A DNA stretch of 64,000 nucleotides from Actinostola sp. cb2023 (Eukaryota > Cnidaria > Anthozoa > Actiniaria > Actinostolidae). Under the pieces are notes generated by a model. That model saw nothing but the letters and a program-made list of their open reading frames with translations, did not search any database and was not told the origin of the DNA. Shown in pieces: positions 14,845-39,464 of the stretch. Where the stretch lies: assembly GCA_033675265.1 (NCBI GenBank), contig JAUJYZ010001369.1, positions 302,913 through 366,912 on the forward strand, read 5' to 3'. Positions within the stretch are counted from its first letter, which is position 1; the number at the start of each line of letters is the position of its first letter. The translations under genes were made by a program, and so were the position numbers.

Positions 14845-15448
14845 ATATATTGATTTTGATCTTCATTTGAAAGGAGTATGTGCACCGTCCCATCATGTAG
14901 AGGAGGAGCCTAAGGTTTCTACTGGTGATAAACACAATTATAAATTCTATTTTGATCTTCATTTGAAAGGAGTATGTGCACCGTCCCATACATACATTTT
15001 TGTAGAGGAGGAGCCTAAGCTTTCTACTGGTGATACACACAATTATAAATTCTATTTTGATCTTCATTTGAAAGGAGTATGTGCACCGTCCCATACATGT
15101 AGAGGAGGAGCCTAAGGTTTCTACTGGTGATAAACACAATTATAAATTCTATTTTGATCTTCATTTGAAAAGGAGTATGTGCACCGTCCCATACATGTAG
15201 AGGAGGAGCCTAAGCTTTCTACTGGTGATAAACACAATTATAAATTCTATTTTGATCTTCATTTGAAAGGAGTATGTGCACCGTCCCATACATGTAGAGG
15301 AGGAGCCTAAGGTTTCTACTGGTGATAAACACAATTATAAATTCTATTTTGATCTTCATTTGAAAGGAGTATGTGCACCGTCCCATACATGTAGAGGAGG
15401 AGCCTAAGGTTTCTACTGGTGATAAACACAATTATAAATTCTATTTTG
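14845..15448. repeat. 97-bp minisatellite, about six copies
   Basis: The unit contains TTTTGATCTTCATTTGAAAG, GAGTATGTGCACCGTCCCAT, GTAGAGGAGGAGCCTAAG and TTTCTACTGGTGATAAACAC. It ends 22 bp beyond the stop codon of the minus-strand PRR11-like gene, so it probably forms part of its 3' untranslated region or downstream flank. Confidence 0.9.
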
Positions 15449-15470
15449 TCCCTTGAAGACATAAAGTAGT

Positions 15471-15654
15471 TTAATAAGAACTATCACAAAAACTGGAGGT
15501 TGAGCTGTTGAAATATCCACTTGGACTTGGTGTAGGACTTCTTGTATTTCTGAACTTATGCACCAGTGCAACATTAAACATTGGGTATTCCTCAGGGGTG
15601 CTGTTTGCTACTCTCCTGGCTTTGCTCACCTGATAAGGAGTCCCACCTGGGGAA
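15471..15654 (-). CDS. PRR11-like gene, last exon
   Basis: Acceptor CATTCACAG. It encodes SPGGTP near its start, RSPTPSPS later and STSSF close to the end, followed by TAA at 15473-15471. This is the segment that supports the PRR11 assignment. Confidence 0.75.
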
Positions 15655-18600
15655 CTGTGAATGAAATATATGTGGAAAGGTGATTACCAGAACGACAAGA
15701 CACATTAATAAAGCTCATTATTATTATTATTAATTAATCAGCTCATGTCATGTAACTTTTTAAATATTTGCATATAGAGCACAATCATTATACACGTGAA
15801 ACAAAATTAAAGCAGACAAGTAGGTGATATCACCGTGACATCATTCCTCACAGCCTCTTTTATTGTTCTTATGGTGAAATTAGTTTCTATTTAGTTGATA
15901 GTTTGGTGGTATTGAGTACTAACTATTATAATGACTGCGCTCTATATTAAAATAATGTATATTATATATATTATAGCATAAGGAGCTAGCTTGTGGCTGC
16001 ACTTACCTAGTTTGTGAGTTGATGCATTTTAGTTTTTTTCTACCATTTGTTATTTCATCATTCAGATTCTTTTGAAGATTTGATAAGGAATTTAACTTCT
16101 TTGACAAGGTTTTCTTCATAGTTTTAACTTTGCTGAAAAACAATAGTTTATAGTAAAACAATGCATTACTATCTCTTCTGCTTGCATATTGCATAAGCTG
16201 GGCATGAACTGGAGCCAGTACAGCAGACTTCTAAAATACAAGCAGGGCTGTAGACATATGTATAGTGTGTACTACTTGTATGCAGATATGCAAGCAGGGC
16301 TGTAGACATGTATAGTGTGTACTACTTGTATGCAGATATGCAAGCAGGGCTGTAGACATGTATAGTGTGTACTACTTGTATGCAGATATACAAGCAGGGC
16401 TGTAGACATGTACAGTGTGTACTACTTGTATGCAGATATGCAAGCAGGGCTGTAGACATGTACATGTATAGTGTGTACTACTTGTATGCAGATATGCAAG
16501 CAGGGCTGTAGACATGTATAGTGTGTACTACTTGTATGCAGATATACAAGCAGGGCTGTAGACATGTACAGTGTGTACTACTTGTATGCAGATAAACAAG
16601 CAGGGCTGTAGACATGTACAGTGTGTACTACTTGTATGCAGATATGCAAGCAGGGCTGTAGACATGTACAGTGTGTACTACTTGTATGCAGATATACAAG
16701 CAGGGCTGTAGACATGTACAGTGTGTACTACTTGTATGCAGATATGCAAGCAGGGCTGTAGACATGTACAGTGTGTACTACTTGTATGCAGATATACAAG
16801 CAGGGCTGTAGACATGTACAGTGTGTACTACTTGTATGCAGATATGCAAGCAGGGCTGTAGACATGTACAGTGTGTACTACTTGTATGCAGATATGCAAG
16901 CAGGGCTGTAGACATGTTCTTCAGTGTGTACTACTTGTATGCAGATATACAAGCAGGGCTGTAGACATGTACAGTGTGTACTACTTGTATGCAGATATGC
17001 AAGCAGGGCTGTAGACATGTATAGTGTGTATACTTGTATAGCATACAGATATGCAAGCAGGGCTGTAGACATGTACAGTGTGTACTACTTGTATGCAGAT
17101 ATGCAAGCAGGGCTGTAGACATGTACAGTGTGTACTACTTGTATGCAGATATGCAAGCAGGGCTGTAGACATGTACAGTGTGTACTACTTGTATGCAGAT
17201 ATGCAAGCAGGGCTGTAGACATGTACAGTGTGTACTACTTGTATGCAGATATGCAAGCAGGGCTGTAGACATGTACAGTGTGTACTACTTGTATGCAGAT
17301 ATGCAAGCAGGGCTGTAGACATGTACAGTGTGTACTACTTGTATGCAGATATGCAAGCAGGGCTGTAGACATGCAGTGTGTACTACTTGTATGCAGATAT
17401 GCAAGCAGGGCTGTAGACATGTACAGTGTGTACTACTTGTATGCAGATATGCAAGCAGGGCTGTAGACATGTACAGTGTGTACTACTTGTATGCAGATAT
17501 GCAAGCAGGGCTGTAGACATGTATAGTGTGTACTACTTGTATGCAGATATGCAAGCAGGGCTGTAGACATGTACAGTGTGTACTACTTGTATGCAGATAT
17601 GCAAGCAGGGCTGTAGACATGTACAGTGTGTACTACTTGTATGCAGATATGCAAGCAGGGCTGTAGACATGTACAGTGTGTACTACTTGTATGCAGATAT
17701 GCAAGCAGGGCTGTAGACATGTACAGTGTGTACTACTTGTATGCAGATATGCAAGCAGGGCTGTAGACATGTACAGTGTGTACTACTTGTATGCAGATAT
17801 GCAAGCAGGGCTGTAGACATGTACAGTGTGTACTACTTGTATGCAGATATGCAAGCAGGGCTGTAGACATGTGTGTGTACTACTTGTATGCAGATATGCA
17901 AGCAGGGCTGTAGACATGTACAGTGTGTACTACTTGTATGCAGATATGCAAGCAGGGCTGTAGACATGTACAGTGTGTACTACTTGTATGCAGATATGCA
18001 AGCAGGGCTGTAGACATGTATAGTGTGTGTACTACTTGTATGCAGATATGCAAGCAGGGCTGTAGACATGTACAGTGTGTACTACTTGTATGCAGATATG
18101 CAAGCAGGGCTGTAGACATGTACAGTGTACTACTTGTATGCAGATATGCAAGCAGGGCTGTAGACATGTATAGTGTGTACTACTTGTATGCAGATATACA
18201 AGCAGGGCTGTAGACATGTACAGTGTGTACTACTTGTATGCAGATATGCAAGCAGGGCTGTAGACATGTACAGTGTGTACTACTTGTATGCAGATATGCA
18301 AGCAGGGCTGTAGACATGTACAGTGTGTACTACTTGTATGCAGATATACAAGCAGGGCTGTAGACATGTACAGTGTGTACTACTTGTATGCAGATATGCA
18401 AGCAGGGCTGTAGACATGTACAGTGTGTACTACTTGTATGCAGATATGCAAGCAGGGCTGTAGACATGTACAGTGTGTACTACTTGTATGCAGATATGCA
18501 AGCAGGGCTGTAGACATGTACAGTGTGTACTACTTGTATGCAGATATGCAAGCAGGGCTGTAGACATGTATAGTGTGTACTACTTGTATGCAGATATGCA

Positions 18601-21600
18601 AGCAGGGCTGTAGACATGTACAGTGTGTACTACTTGTATGCAGATATGCAAGCAGGGCTGTAGACATGTATAGTGTGTACTACTTGTATGCAGATATGCA
18701 AGCAGGGCTGTAGACATGTACAGTGTGTACTACTTGTATGCAGATATACAAGCAGGGCTGTAGACATGTACAGTGTGTACTACTTGTATGCAGATATGCA
18801 AGCAGGGCTGTAGACATGTACAGTGTGTACTACTTGTATGCAGATATACAAGCAGGGCTGTAGACATGTACATGTATAGTGTGTACTACTTGTATGCAGA
18901 TATGCAAGCAGGGCTGTAGACATGTACAGTGTGTACTACTTGTATGCAGATATGCAAGCAGGGCTGTAGACATGTACAGTGTGTACTACTTGTATGCAGA
19001 TATGCAAGCAGGGCTGTAGACATGTACATGTATAGTGTGTACTACTTGTATGCAGATATGCAAGCAGGGCTGTAGACATGTACAGTGTGTACTACTTGTA
19101 TGCAGATATGCAAGCAGGGCATATGCGCTTGAGCAGAGTGTGGCAATGATCAAGTCAAGTGCCAAAAAAAAAAAACACTATGAGCTTGATTGCGCATGCA
19201 GGTACATGTATTACATGTATATACAATGCAAGTACCACTTTGGTTGACCTGATCATTGCCAACATTCTGTTCAAGCATATATGCCCTGCTCACATATACT
19301 GCATATTGTAAGTACATGTCTGTGCATGTCCTCTCTGATTTCACCATACTACACAGGATTCAGTGCTTCTCTTTATAAGCTAAGGAGTGATACACTGTCC
19401 ATAGTGTCTTAAGTCACACTGGGGGTCCTCAATAACACCTGTACTGGGGGTGGGGTGGGGGGGGGGCAATATATCACACAAGATAATATGGTAGAGTCCA
19501 ACGGAACAGAGATACATGTACAGTTACGGTACAGAATAGAAGACATCTTGTAACCAATCACAGCATTGCAAAATCATTACTCAACCAATCAGAATGCTTG
19601 GACACGGCACGGTCACCTCACGAACCATACCGTAACTACTGTACTTCCCACCCATACGAAAATGACTCAAATGTAAAAATGTCATGACTGTAGTTACCAA
19701 AGTCAAAAGAGGCCTAGTACATGTACCACATACTATTTCATGATTACATACAGTCATTCTCAAAAAGGTTGTCCAGATGAAAAGACTACAATACTACAAT
19801 AAAGTCACGTTATTCATTATGTTTTCAATTTCTGTGCGCGGAACTGCGAGTTGATACCAGCACCATTACATTCAGTTCTCACAATGCCGTGTACTTTTGC
19901 ATCTCAAATTGAAATTCCATGCGAGGAAATTGAATACATAATGTATCATGTGACTTTATTGTTAGTATTGTTGTCTTTTCATCTGGACAACCTTTTTGAG
20001 AATGACTGTATGTACCATCTACAGTATTAAGCATTATTCATACCTCTGTTTGATGTCATTATTTTGATCTTCTACTGGACAGTTACTAATTTTGCTTGTC
20101 TTTTCACCTCTACCAGAAACATTTCTTATTGACCTGAATAATTCCTCATTGATCTTAAGGTGTGAAGTTGAATTGATGTCTGATTTAATCGTGCTAAAGG
20201 CAATCACAACAAATGAAAGGTCATACATTCAACCATCAAAAACTGTAATGTCATACAATCAATCAATTGTTTATTTATACACGTTAACGTCAAAGAGCAG
20301 GACCTCGTTCAAAATATGAACGTGTAATAATACAATATGAATAATACAATAATTTATGAACAATCAATGATTATGCACAACACTTTTAAGGTCGGGACAC
20401 ACTAGGCGACAGGTCGCAGCGACACGACGTGGGGACAGGTCACAGCGACAATAATTATCTTCGTGTGACATGGAGGTTTTTATAAAATCCTTGTCTCCGG
20501 TACATAATTGTGTCCCAGTGACAAGTTGCATAAATTCAAACTGGTTTGAATTCATGAGTAAGATTGCAGTGACAAAATGAGTAGAACTTCAAAGTGACAT
20601 GTTTCGGAAGCAGCGTACACGAAGCAGTTTGTCGCAGAGACCTGTCACCTAGTGTCCCAACCTTTATCATTGCCTTTACCTTGATGATTCTCTTTCTGTG
20701 GGACTTCTGTTTTCAACATCTTCTTCATTCTAGAGACAAAATTAAAATGATTAAAGTCACAGGCAAATACAAGATATTTGTAGCATCGTATGACTAGTAT
20801 TTGAAGGTTCTGTGAATGGTGAAGTACTTTGCATGAAGAGTTGCACATACATTGTACATGTAGAGTCATTTTCGCATAAGTGGGAAACCTAATGGCATGG
20901 AGTACATGTAATTACCATCACAGTACTGAATCAAAGACATCTATATATTCAACCAATCACTGAGCAGGCAAAATTATTGCTCAACCAAACAGTATGATTG
21001 GACATGGCACAGCCACTGCACATCACCGCACGAACAGTACTGATGTCACCATCATATATAACAAAATAACATTGCAGATGTTTTTTTCATTGTCTGTACT
21101 CTTACTGACACACACTTGACATCATAAAATGTTCAAAACTCAAGTGGAATTACAAGCGCAGCTAGTGATTTCACTGCAAAGTATTGAACATTTTATGACG
21201 TCAAGTGTGTGTCAATAAGAGTACAGACAACTCAAAACCATCTGCAATTTGTCAGTTTTACAATAACGAAGTAAAAAAACACCCAAAAAACAAGTTAAAA
21301 GCTGTTTCAAGCGCGCGCTGGCTTCGTGCACGAGCAATTCGTCATTCTATGTGTCTGTACTCTTATTGACAATGGCTGAGAGCCAATCAGATTGCGAGAT
21401 TATGCTCTCTTATTGTAAAACATGCGATGGATGACCACGAGGGAGATAATTATCATTTAGCAAGCTACATGAGCATGCATATTTGGCAATAACTGCTGAC
21501 ACACTATCCATTCTCCCAGTTAACTTTGATTAATGGATAATCTCATTTAGTAGATGCAGCGCTATATAAATAAAATATAAATGTATTATTATTATTCCAA

Positions 21601-23785
21601 GATGCTCCTGGGGTGAGTTAATTACTTGCATGCAATGTCAGGTGATCTTTAACCAATAATAATACTGCTACTGCTAACCTCAGATGTTAAGTCATTCAAA
21701 AACACTTTTTTAACATCTGACGTTGACAGTTATATTGTATATGCCCAGTGCTACAAGCATTATATACAATTTTCAGGTCGAGAGGCAGATCACATCCTGC
21801 ATGGACTGCCACAACCTTTTAGGAACAGCACAAAGAAAAACAATATTATATTTACCTTTTGGCTTGAATGGTTTGGTGTTTGGAAGACTGGTGGGGGAGG
21901 GGGCGGTGGGGGTACTGTAGGTGTGGTCACGTGTGGCTTAGCCCTATCTGCTCCATTCAGTTTTCTCTTTGCAGCCAGTCGTCTTGAAAATCTCTTCTTG
22001 CTTCCTACAGCTTCTGAAATGTTGAAATATTCGATATATTAATTACCGGGTTTGTATTCACAGTACATGTAGTTGCCAGTGTTGCCATGCAACACCACAG
22101 GCCCGGGAGGGGGGGGGGGGGGGGGGGGGGGGTTACTCCCTTTGTCCAAGTGGTAGGGGTGATCGGCGGTCCTTTTAAGCCGCGGCTACATGAGCGATTT
22201 TTTGCTTGCACAGGCGACGTGATTTTTTTGAAAAACTGCCGTATCACCGTTTTTTATTTTTGTTGATGCCAGATATTCGAAAATTGTCATTTCAATTTCT
22301 GATTTCTGTTTTTTATAACTCATTAAAATCAGAATTGAACTAGCAATTTTCGATTACCTAAAAAATCGCGTCGCCGGTGCAAGCAAAAAATCGCTCCTGT
22401 AGCCGCGACTTTAGGGTTGGAAATATTTCCTGTGTGTACCTTTTAGGGTTCCGACACAAAAGTCAGTTACGTAACACGAGGCCGTACCTTTTAGGGTCAA
22501 TTGAAAGAACAGAAGAAAGATATTGTCCAGCCACTGATTAAACGATATCAACACAATCACTTTTTCGCCATATATGGTCGTACCTTTTAGGGGTCAAAAT
22601 GAACATGGCTTCAACAGCTCTTTTAATTTATGCATACCTTTTTAGGGGTCGTTTTCAAAACCAACCGCCGATCACCCCTACCCACTTGGACAAAGGGAGT
22701 ACACCCCCCCCCCCCCCCCCCCCCCCCGGGGTAACGGGCCTAAAAACAGCTGCAAAGGAAACAATACTATTGACTTGATATTGTGGACATCCTAGAAATG
22801 TCTGCTACATGTATCTACAGGGAAGGATATATCATTTTTTTACAATAACAGAGAGTAATCTCGCAATCTGATTGGCTCTCGGCCATTGTCAATTAGAGTA
22901 CAGACACACAGAATGATGAATCGCTCACGCACGGAGACAGCACGTGCTTGAAACAGTTTTTCTTTCAAACTTTTTCCTTGTTTTTGGATGTTTTTTTTAC
23001 TTTGTTGAGGTGTGAACACACGGTGCAACATTTCGTGCAACATTCCCTGCAACATGTATTGTTGCAGCGTGTGTCCACCACATGTTGCCACAATGTTGCA
23101 GAAGTAGAATCAAGTCCTATACTTCTGCGACATTATGAGCAACAAATTTTGAACATTTTATGACGTCAAGTGTGTGTCAAGAGTACAGACATTTATACTG
23201 TAAGATATCTTTCCTTTCCCTAGGCCTATACATGTACACATGCAGCTGCCATATTCCCTATAATAATTCATTATTTTGGATTCATTTGAGTAGTATTTAC
23301 CCTATTTAATAATTGGTACTAGTGTGAACAGTTAATAATAATGGGGTTTCGTTTTATTACTTTTCCCAGGTTGTAAGTTAGGATTCTAAGCCTATAGACT
23401 TGTCTAGTATACTTGTATAGTCTATAGTATACATTTGTCCTGTACCTTGGCCAAAGTCAAACGCTGCAATCGATTCGCTCTTCCAGTGATCCAGCTGTGT
23501 TTTGCATTCCTTCTCTGAGAAATAATTCTGTAGGTAAACCTCCCCTTTAACAACACTCATCACTTTAACCTTCACAAACTTGAATAAGTCCAATTCATCC
23601 CGTTTTCTTTTCCTAACCGCTTTGTAGTAGACTTCGGGATTGTCATCCATAAACTCCAGTAGTTTCTCCAGTTCGCTCTGTGTTTCCTCTGCACCCTCGC
23701 GATCGTAGTCCGCTACGCTGATTCTCCGACAATGACAAGAAGGACTAGGTAGTTCTTTGTCGAATTCGTTTAAAATTCCAGCCAT
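15471..23785 (-). CDS. PRR11-like proline-rich protein, six exons, 335 aa
   Basis: Exons in order of transcription: 23785-23446, 22013-21856, 20729-20680, 20193-20044, 16132-16007, 15654-15471. All introns are GT..AG and phases match (1, 0, 2, 2, 2), giving 336 codons with the TAA stop. The N-terminus (1-113) is acidic and then charged. Residues 119-132 are strongly basic (KKRFSRRLAAKRKL) and 148-155 are eight prolines. About 233-274 is a lysine-rich predicted coiled coil. The C-terminus has SSPGGTP (275-281), a later RSPTP and STSSF just before the end. Human PRR11, a cell-cycle-linked proline-rich protein of similar length, has a proline run and, as I recall, a closely similar SPGGTP..SPTP..STSSF tail. 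The N-terminal half does not resemble human PRR11, so the family call rests on the tail. The start is the ATG with G at -3 and +4. The gene is head-to-head with MAPKAPK5. Confidence 0.75.
16007..16132 (-). CDS. PRR11-like gene, exon 5 (coiled coil)
   Basis: Acceptor TTTTTCAG, donor CTAG|GTAAGT. It encodes a Lys/Leu-rich helix with hydrophobic spacing (SKVKTMKKTLSKKLNSLSN and onwards). It follows the 3.9 kb intron that carries the 50-bp minisatellite. Confidence 0.7.
16232..19118. repeat. 2.9 kb minisatellite of 50-bp units
   Basis: About 57 near-identical units containing TATGCAAGCAGGGCTGTAGA, CATGTACAGTGTGTACTACT and TGTATGCAGA. Variants are C/T in GTACAG/GTATAG and G/A in ATGCAAG/ATACAAG, with a few inserted CATGTA. 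It lies entirely inside intron 4 of the PRR11-like gene. Apparent protein frames on both strands come from the repeat. Confidence 0.97.
19114..19290. mobile_element. 177-bp fold-back element beside the minisatellite
   Basis: It starts AGCAGGGCATATGCGCTTGA and ends with the inverted ATATGCCCTGCT. GGCAATGATCAAG and CTGATCATTGCC pair internally. Its first eight bases (AGCAGGGC) are also part of every 50-bp unit of the adjoining array. Confidence 0.7.
19446..19466 (+). other. G-rich run, possible quadruplex
   Basis: GGGGG, GGGG and a long G block are separated by single T residues, which fits a G-quadruplex pattern. It lies in intron 4 of the PRR11-like gene. Confidence 0.5.
19528..19637. repeat. 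Dispersed repeat, copy 1
   Basis: It shares AAGACATCT, CAACCAATCA and CTCAACCAA..CAG..TTGGACA..GGCAC in the same order with 20923-21040. The copies are old and diverged, in direct orientation. Confidence 0.5.
19751..20008. mobile_element. 258-bp MITE with TA duplication, mariner-like ends
   Basis: The terminal inverted repeats begin CAGTCATTCTCAAAAAGGTT and continue GTCCAGATGAAAAGAC. TA lies immediately outside both ends, as in Tc1/mariner insertions. There is no transposase frame. It sits in intron 4 of the PRR11-like gene, 35 bp from the exon 4 donor. Confidence 0.85.
20044..20193 (-). CDS. PRR11-like gene, exon 4
   Basis: It encodes a polar segment including KINEELFRSIRNVSGRGEK. Acceptor GCCTTTAG, donor AGAG|GTATGA. 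Entry and exit phases (2/2) fit its neighbours. Confidence 0.7.
20388..20664. mobile_element. 277-bp inverted-repeat MITE
   Basis: The left end AAGGTCGGGACACACTAGGC pairs with the right end CACCTAGTGTCCCAACCTT. GGCGACAGGTC and GACCTGTCACC continue the arms. It is non-coding, in intron 3 of the PRR11-like gene. Confidence 0.8.
20680..20729 (-). CDS. PRR11-like gene, exon 3 (50 bp)
   Basis: A microexon-sized exon encoding NEEDVENRSPTERESS. Acceptor GTCTCTAG, donor CAAG|GTAAAG. A 277-bp miniature element begins only 15 bp past the donor. Confidence 0.7.
20923..21040. repeat. Dispersed repeat, copy 2
   Basis: The diverged partner of 19528-19637, recognised by AAGACATCTATATATTCAACC and the following CTCAACCAA block in the same order. 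Confidence 0.5.
21072..21247. mobile_element. 176-bp palindromic element
   Basis: The arms are ATTGCAGATG..TTGTCTGTACTCTTACTGAC and the inverted GTCAATAAGAGTACAGACAA..CATCTGCAAT. The core TGTCTGTACTCTTATTGACA recurs at 21354, 22890, 23170 and about 54600, so it marks a dispersed family. Confidence 0.75.
21340..21420. repeat. Intronic repeat, inverted partner of 22845-22925
   Basis: About 80 bp including GAGAGCCAATCAGATTGCGA is the reverse complement, with few mismatches, of 22845-22925. The two copies flank exon 2 of the PRR11-like gene. Confidence 0.8.
21856..22013 (-). CDS. PRR11-like gene, exon 2 (basic and proline-rich)
   Basis: The acceptor is ACATTTCAG|AAGC. An alternative in-frame acceptor (CTGTAG) lies 9 bases in and would remove three residues. 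The exon encodes a basic stretch and eight consecutive prolines. The donor is AAAAG|GTAAAT. Confidence 0.75.
22099..22741. mobile_element. Poly-G/poly-C capped palindromic element
   Basis: It starts AGGCCCGGGAGGG and runs into about 23 G, then TTACTCCCTTTGTCCAAGTG and GGGTGATCGGCGGT. The right side mirrors this and ends in a long C run and CGGGCCT. A second inverted-repeat element (22177-22412) is inserted inside the left arm. It has no coding capacity and lies in intron 1 of the PRR11-like gene. Confidence 0.85.
22177..22412. mobile_element. MITE nested inside the poly-G element
   Basis: The arms are AGCCGCGGCTACATGAGCGA then TTTTTTGCTTGCACAGGCGA, mirrored at the right end with a few mismatches. 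TTTA adjoins both ends and may be the target duplication. Confidence 0.8.
22845..22925. repeat. Intronic repeat, inverted partner of 21340-21420
   Basis: It contains TCGCAATCTGATTGGCTCTC and AGAGTACAGACACACAGAAT, the reverse complement of the copy in intron 2. The sequence downstream to about 23190 resembles the end of the same family. Confidence 0.8.
23446..23785 (-). CDS. PRR11-like gene, exon 1
   Basis: It encodes residues 1-113 plus one base and begins MAGILNEFDKE. The donor reads CAAG|GTACAG. The region is rich in Glu, Asp, Lys and Arg, with a predicted helix around ELEKLLEFMDDNPEVYYKA. An in-frame upstream start at 23800 would add five residues. Confidence 0.75.
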
Positions 23786-24375
23786 CGCGATTAAAAACAA
23801 TAAGATAAACAGTGTTATTCAGGAAAATGTCAAAATCGACTGTTTGGAAAGAACGAATTTGAGCGCTATTTGATTTCAGCCAATCACAGCTCAAACCGGA
23901 AATTGAGCCCACGATACATTTGGTATGCGGTAGCTCTCATGAGATATGACTTTTAATATTATTAATTTTATTATTTTTCGGTTATTTTTTATTTCGATGA
24001 AAGAATAACATGTTTATCTCGTTTTTACACGCTGTAAAATATTCATTCAACATTTCTGTACAAGGGTTCATTTCATTTTCGGGACGCCGCGAAGAACATC
24101 GTCGTATAGAGTTTGACAAAGCCTCTGGAACCAGGGTACCTCCCCTCCCGTGTCATATCATATATTCTCGTCCCAGGCTCCAGCGGTTGATCGAAGTGAT
24201 TTTTTTTCCAAAATGGAAGTCTTCTATTTTGTATGAGGTCAGAAATGTCAGATTCTGCGAAAGAATCCATCCGTACGACCAGGAAATGCTTCAAGTAGAC
24301 ACGACATTATCGTAACGCCACCACAATTAAATTATTTCCTGTTCTCTTGGTTGGGGGCTTCAGCAACAAGACAAA
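23786..24375. promoter_or_regulatory. Divergent promoter, PRR11-like / MAPKAPK5
   Basis: The two start codons lie head-to-head 590 bp apart. The interval contains a CCAAT box (23880-23884) within AGCCAATCACAGC and an ETS-type CCGGAA (23896-23901). The kinase start sits in AAAATGGCGATG, which resembles a YY1-type initiator overlapping the ATG. No TATA box is obvious near either start. A shared bidirectional promoter is inferred from geometry and was not tested. Confidence 0.55.
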
Positions 24376-38564
<14,189 letters not shown>

Positions 38565-38864
38565 GTAGCTGTTGAGATGCAGATATAACAATAATTGTCT
38601 CAAAAATTGAAAGATAATTAGCTTGGTGTCCCCCTATCCCGGGCACTCCCCCCTGCGCAGGTTACGTAGGCTTTTATATATCATACTCCTATCTCGACCT
38701 CAGGTTGTACATTGACGTTTATATACACTATGTTTTAATGATCCTCTGCAACCCACGGTAATCCACTCTCGTAGACACCCGGCCAGATTTTTGTTTATTA
38801 TTTTGTCTATTAATGTTCGTAACTTATTTTATTTTTTACATAGTTTTTCTGGAGAAGTATAAGA

Positions 38865-38876
38865 AATAAAAATAAA
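38865..38876 (+). terminator. MAPKAPK5: Polyadenylation signals for MAPKAPK5
   Basis: Two adjacent AATAAA hexamers lie 301 bp after the stop codon in an AT-rich stretch. They are the first canonical signals downstream on this strand. Confidence 0.6.
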
Positions 38877-38950
38877 AAGCAACAGTAACAGTGACGAAAC
38901 CAAAGGACAATTCACCACAGGTAGCCCAACTACCTATTCTAGGGTCTCCT

Positions 38951-38996
38951 CCCAGAGCCCTCGTTCCGCTGACCAAGGCAAACGAGGGCTCTGGGA
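38951..38996. repeat. Short hairpin
   Basis: CCCAGAGCCCTCGTT and AACGAGGGCTCTGGG form a 15-bp perfect stem with a loop of about 15 bases. It lies about 75 bp after the MAPKAPK5 polyadenylation signals. Confidence 0.7.
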
Positions 38997-39240
38997 CGAT
39001 AATGTTTTAGAAGCATCACGAAATGGGGTTCCTGTGGTAGACATACTGACCTCAAGATTTGATGTTTGCTACCAAAGGAAGCCCATCAATATATATATAA
39101 GAAAAATGGCGTTGACACAGGAAGCCCAAGACAAACAGAACAGTTGGTTTCCATGTGTCAATCCAATTGAAGAAAATAAGAGTCTCGTTTCCAAATTATT
39201 CTTGGTATTAATTGTAGATATTTTCCACTATTTAGTTTAA
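38994..39240 (+). CDS. Possible exon or gene fragment, unrecognised
   Basis: An uninterrupted frame ending at TAA 39238-39240, with a possible acceptor TTTTAG at about 39010. It includes PVVDILTSRFDVCYQRKPIN and, after an ATG at 39106 in AAAAATGGCG, MALTQEAQDKQNSWFPCVNP. The composition is protein-like, but I recognise no family and no partner exon is found nearby. It may be chance. Confidence 0.2.
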
Positions 39241-39307
39241 CTAATTAGAAATTATAGATATTGTAATATTAAAAAATGAAATACTAAATAACATATCTTG
39301 TCAATTG

Positions 39308-39464
39308 ATGACGTCTGATGATGAGGATGACGTCTTATACGGATGACGTTTATCATGATGATGACGTTTGACGAAGAGGACGATGACGTCTGATGATGAT
39401 GACGTTTGACGAAGAGGACGATGACGTCTGATGATGAGGACGTTTGACGATGAAGATGATGAAC
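39308..39464 (+). repeat. GATGACGT-rich minisatellite
   Basis: An imperfect repeat of GATGACGTCTGATGATGA and GACGTTTGACGAAGAGGAC blocks. It contains many TGACGT half-sites and several full TGACGTC sites that resemble cAMP-response elements; any regulatory role is unproven. Confidence 0.75.

Noticed and set aside
16878..19247. Cysteine- and tyrosine-rich small proteins on both strands
   Set aside because: They are translations of the 50-bp minisatellite and change only with its unit variants.
24010..24315. 101-codon plus-strand frame in the divergent promoter
   Set aside because: No domain, overlaps regulatory motifs, and an overlapping frame of similar size exists on the opposite strand.
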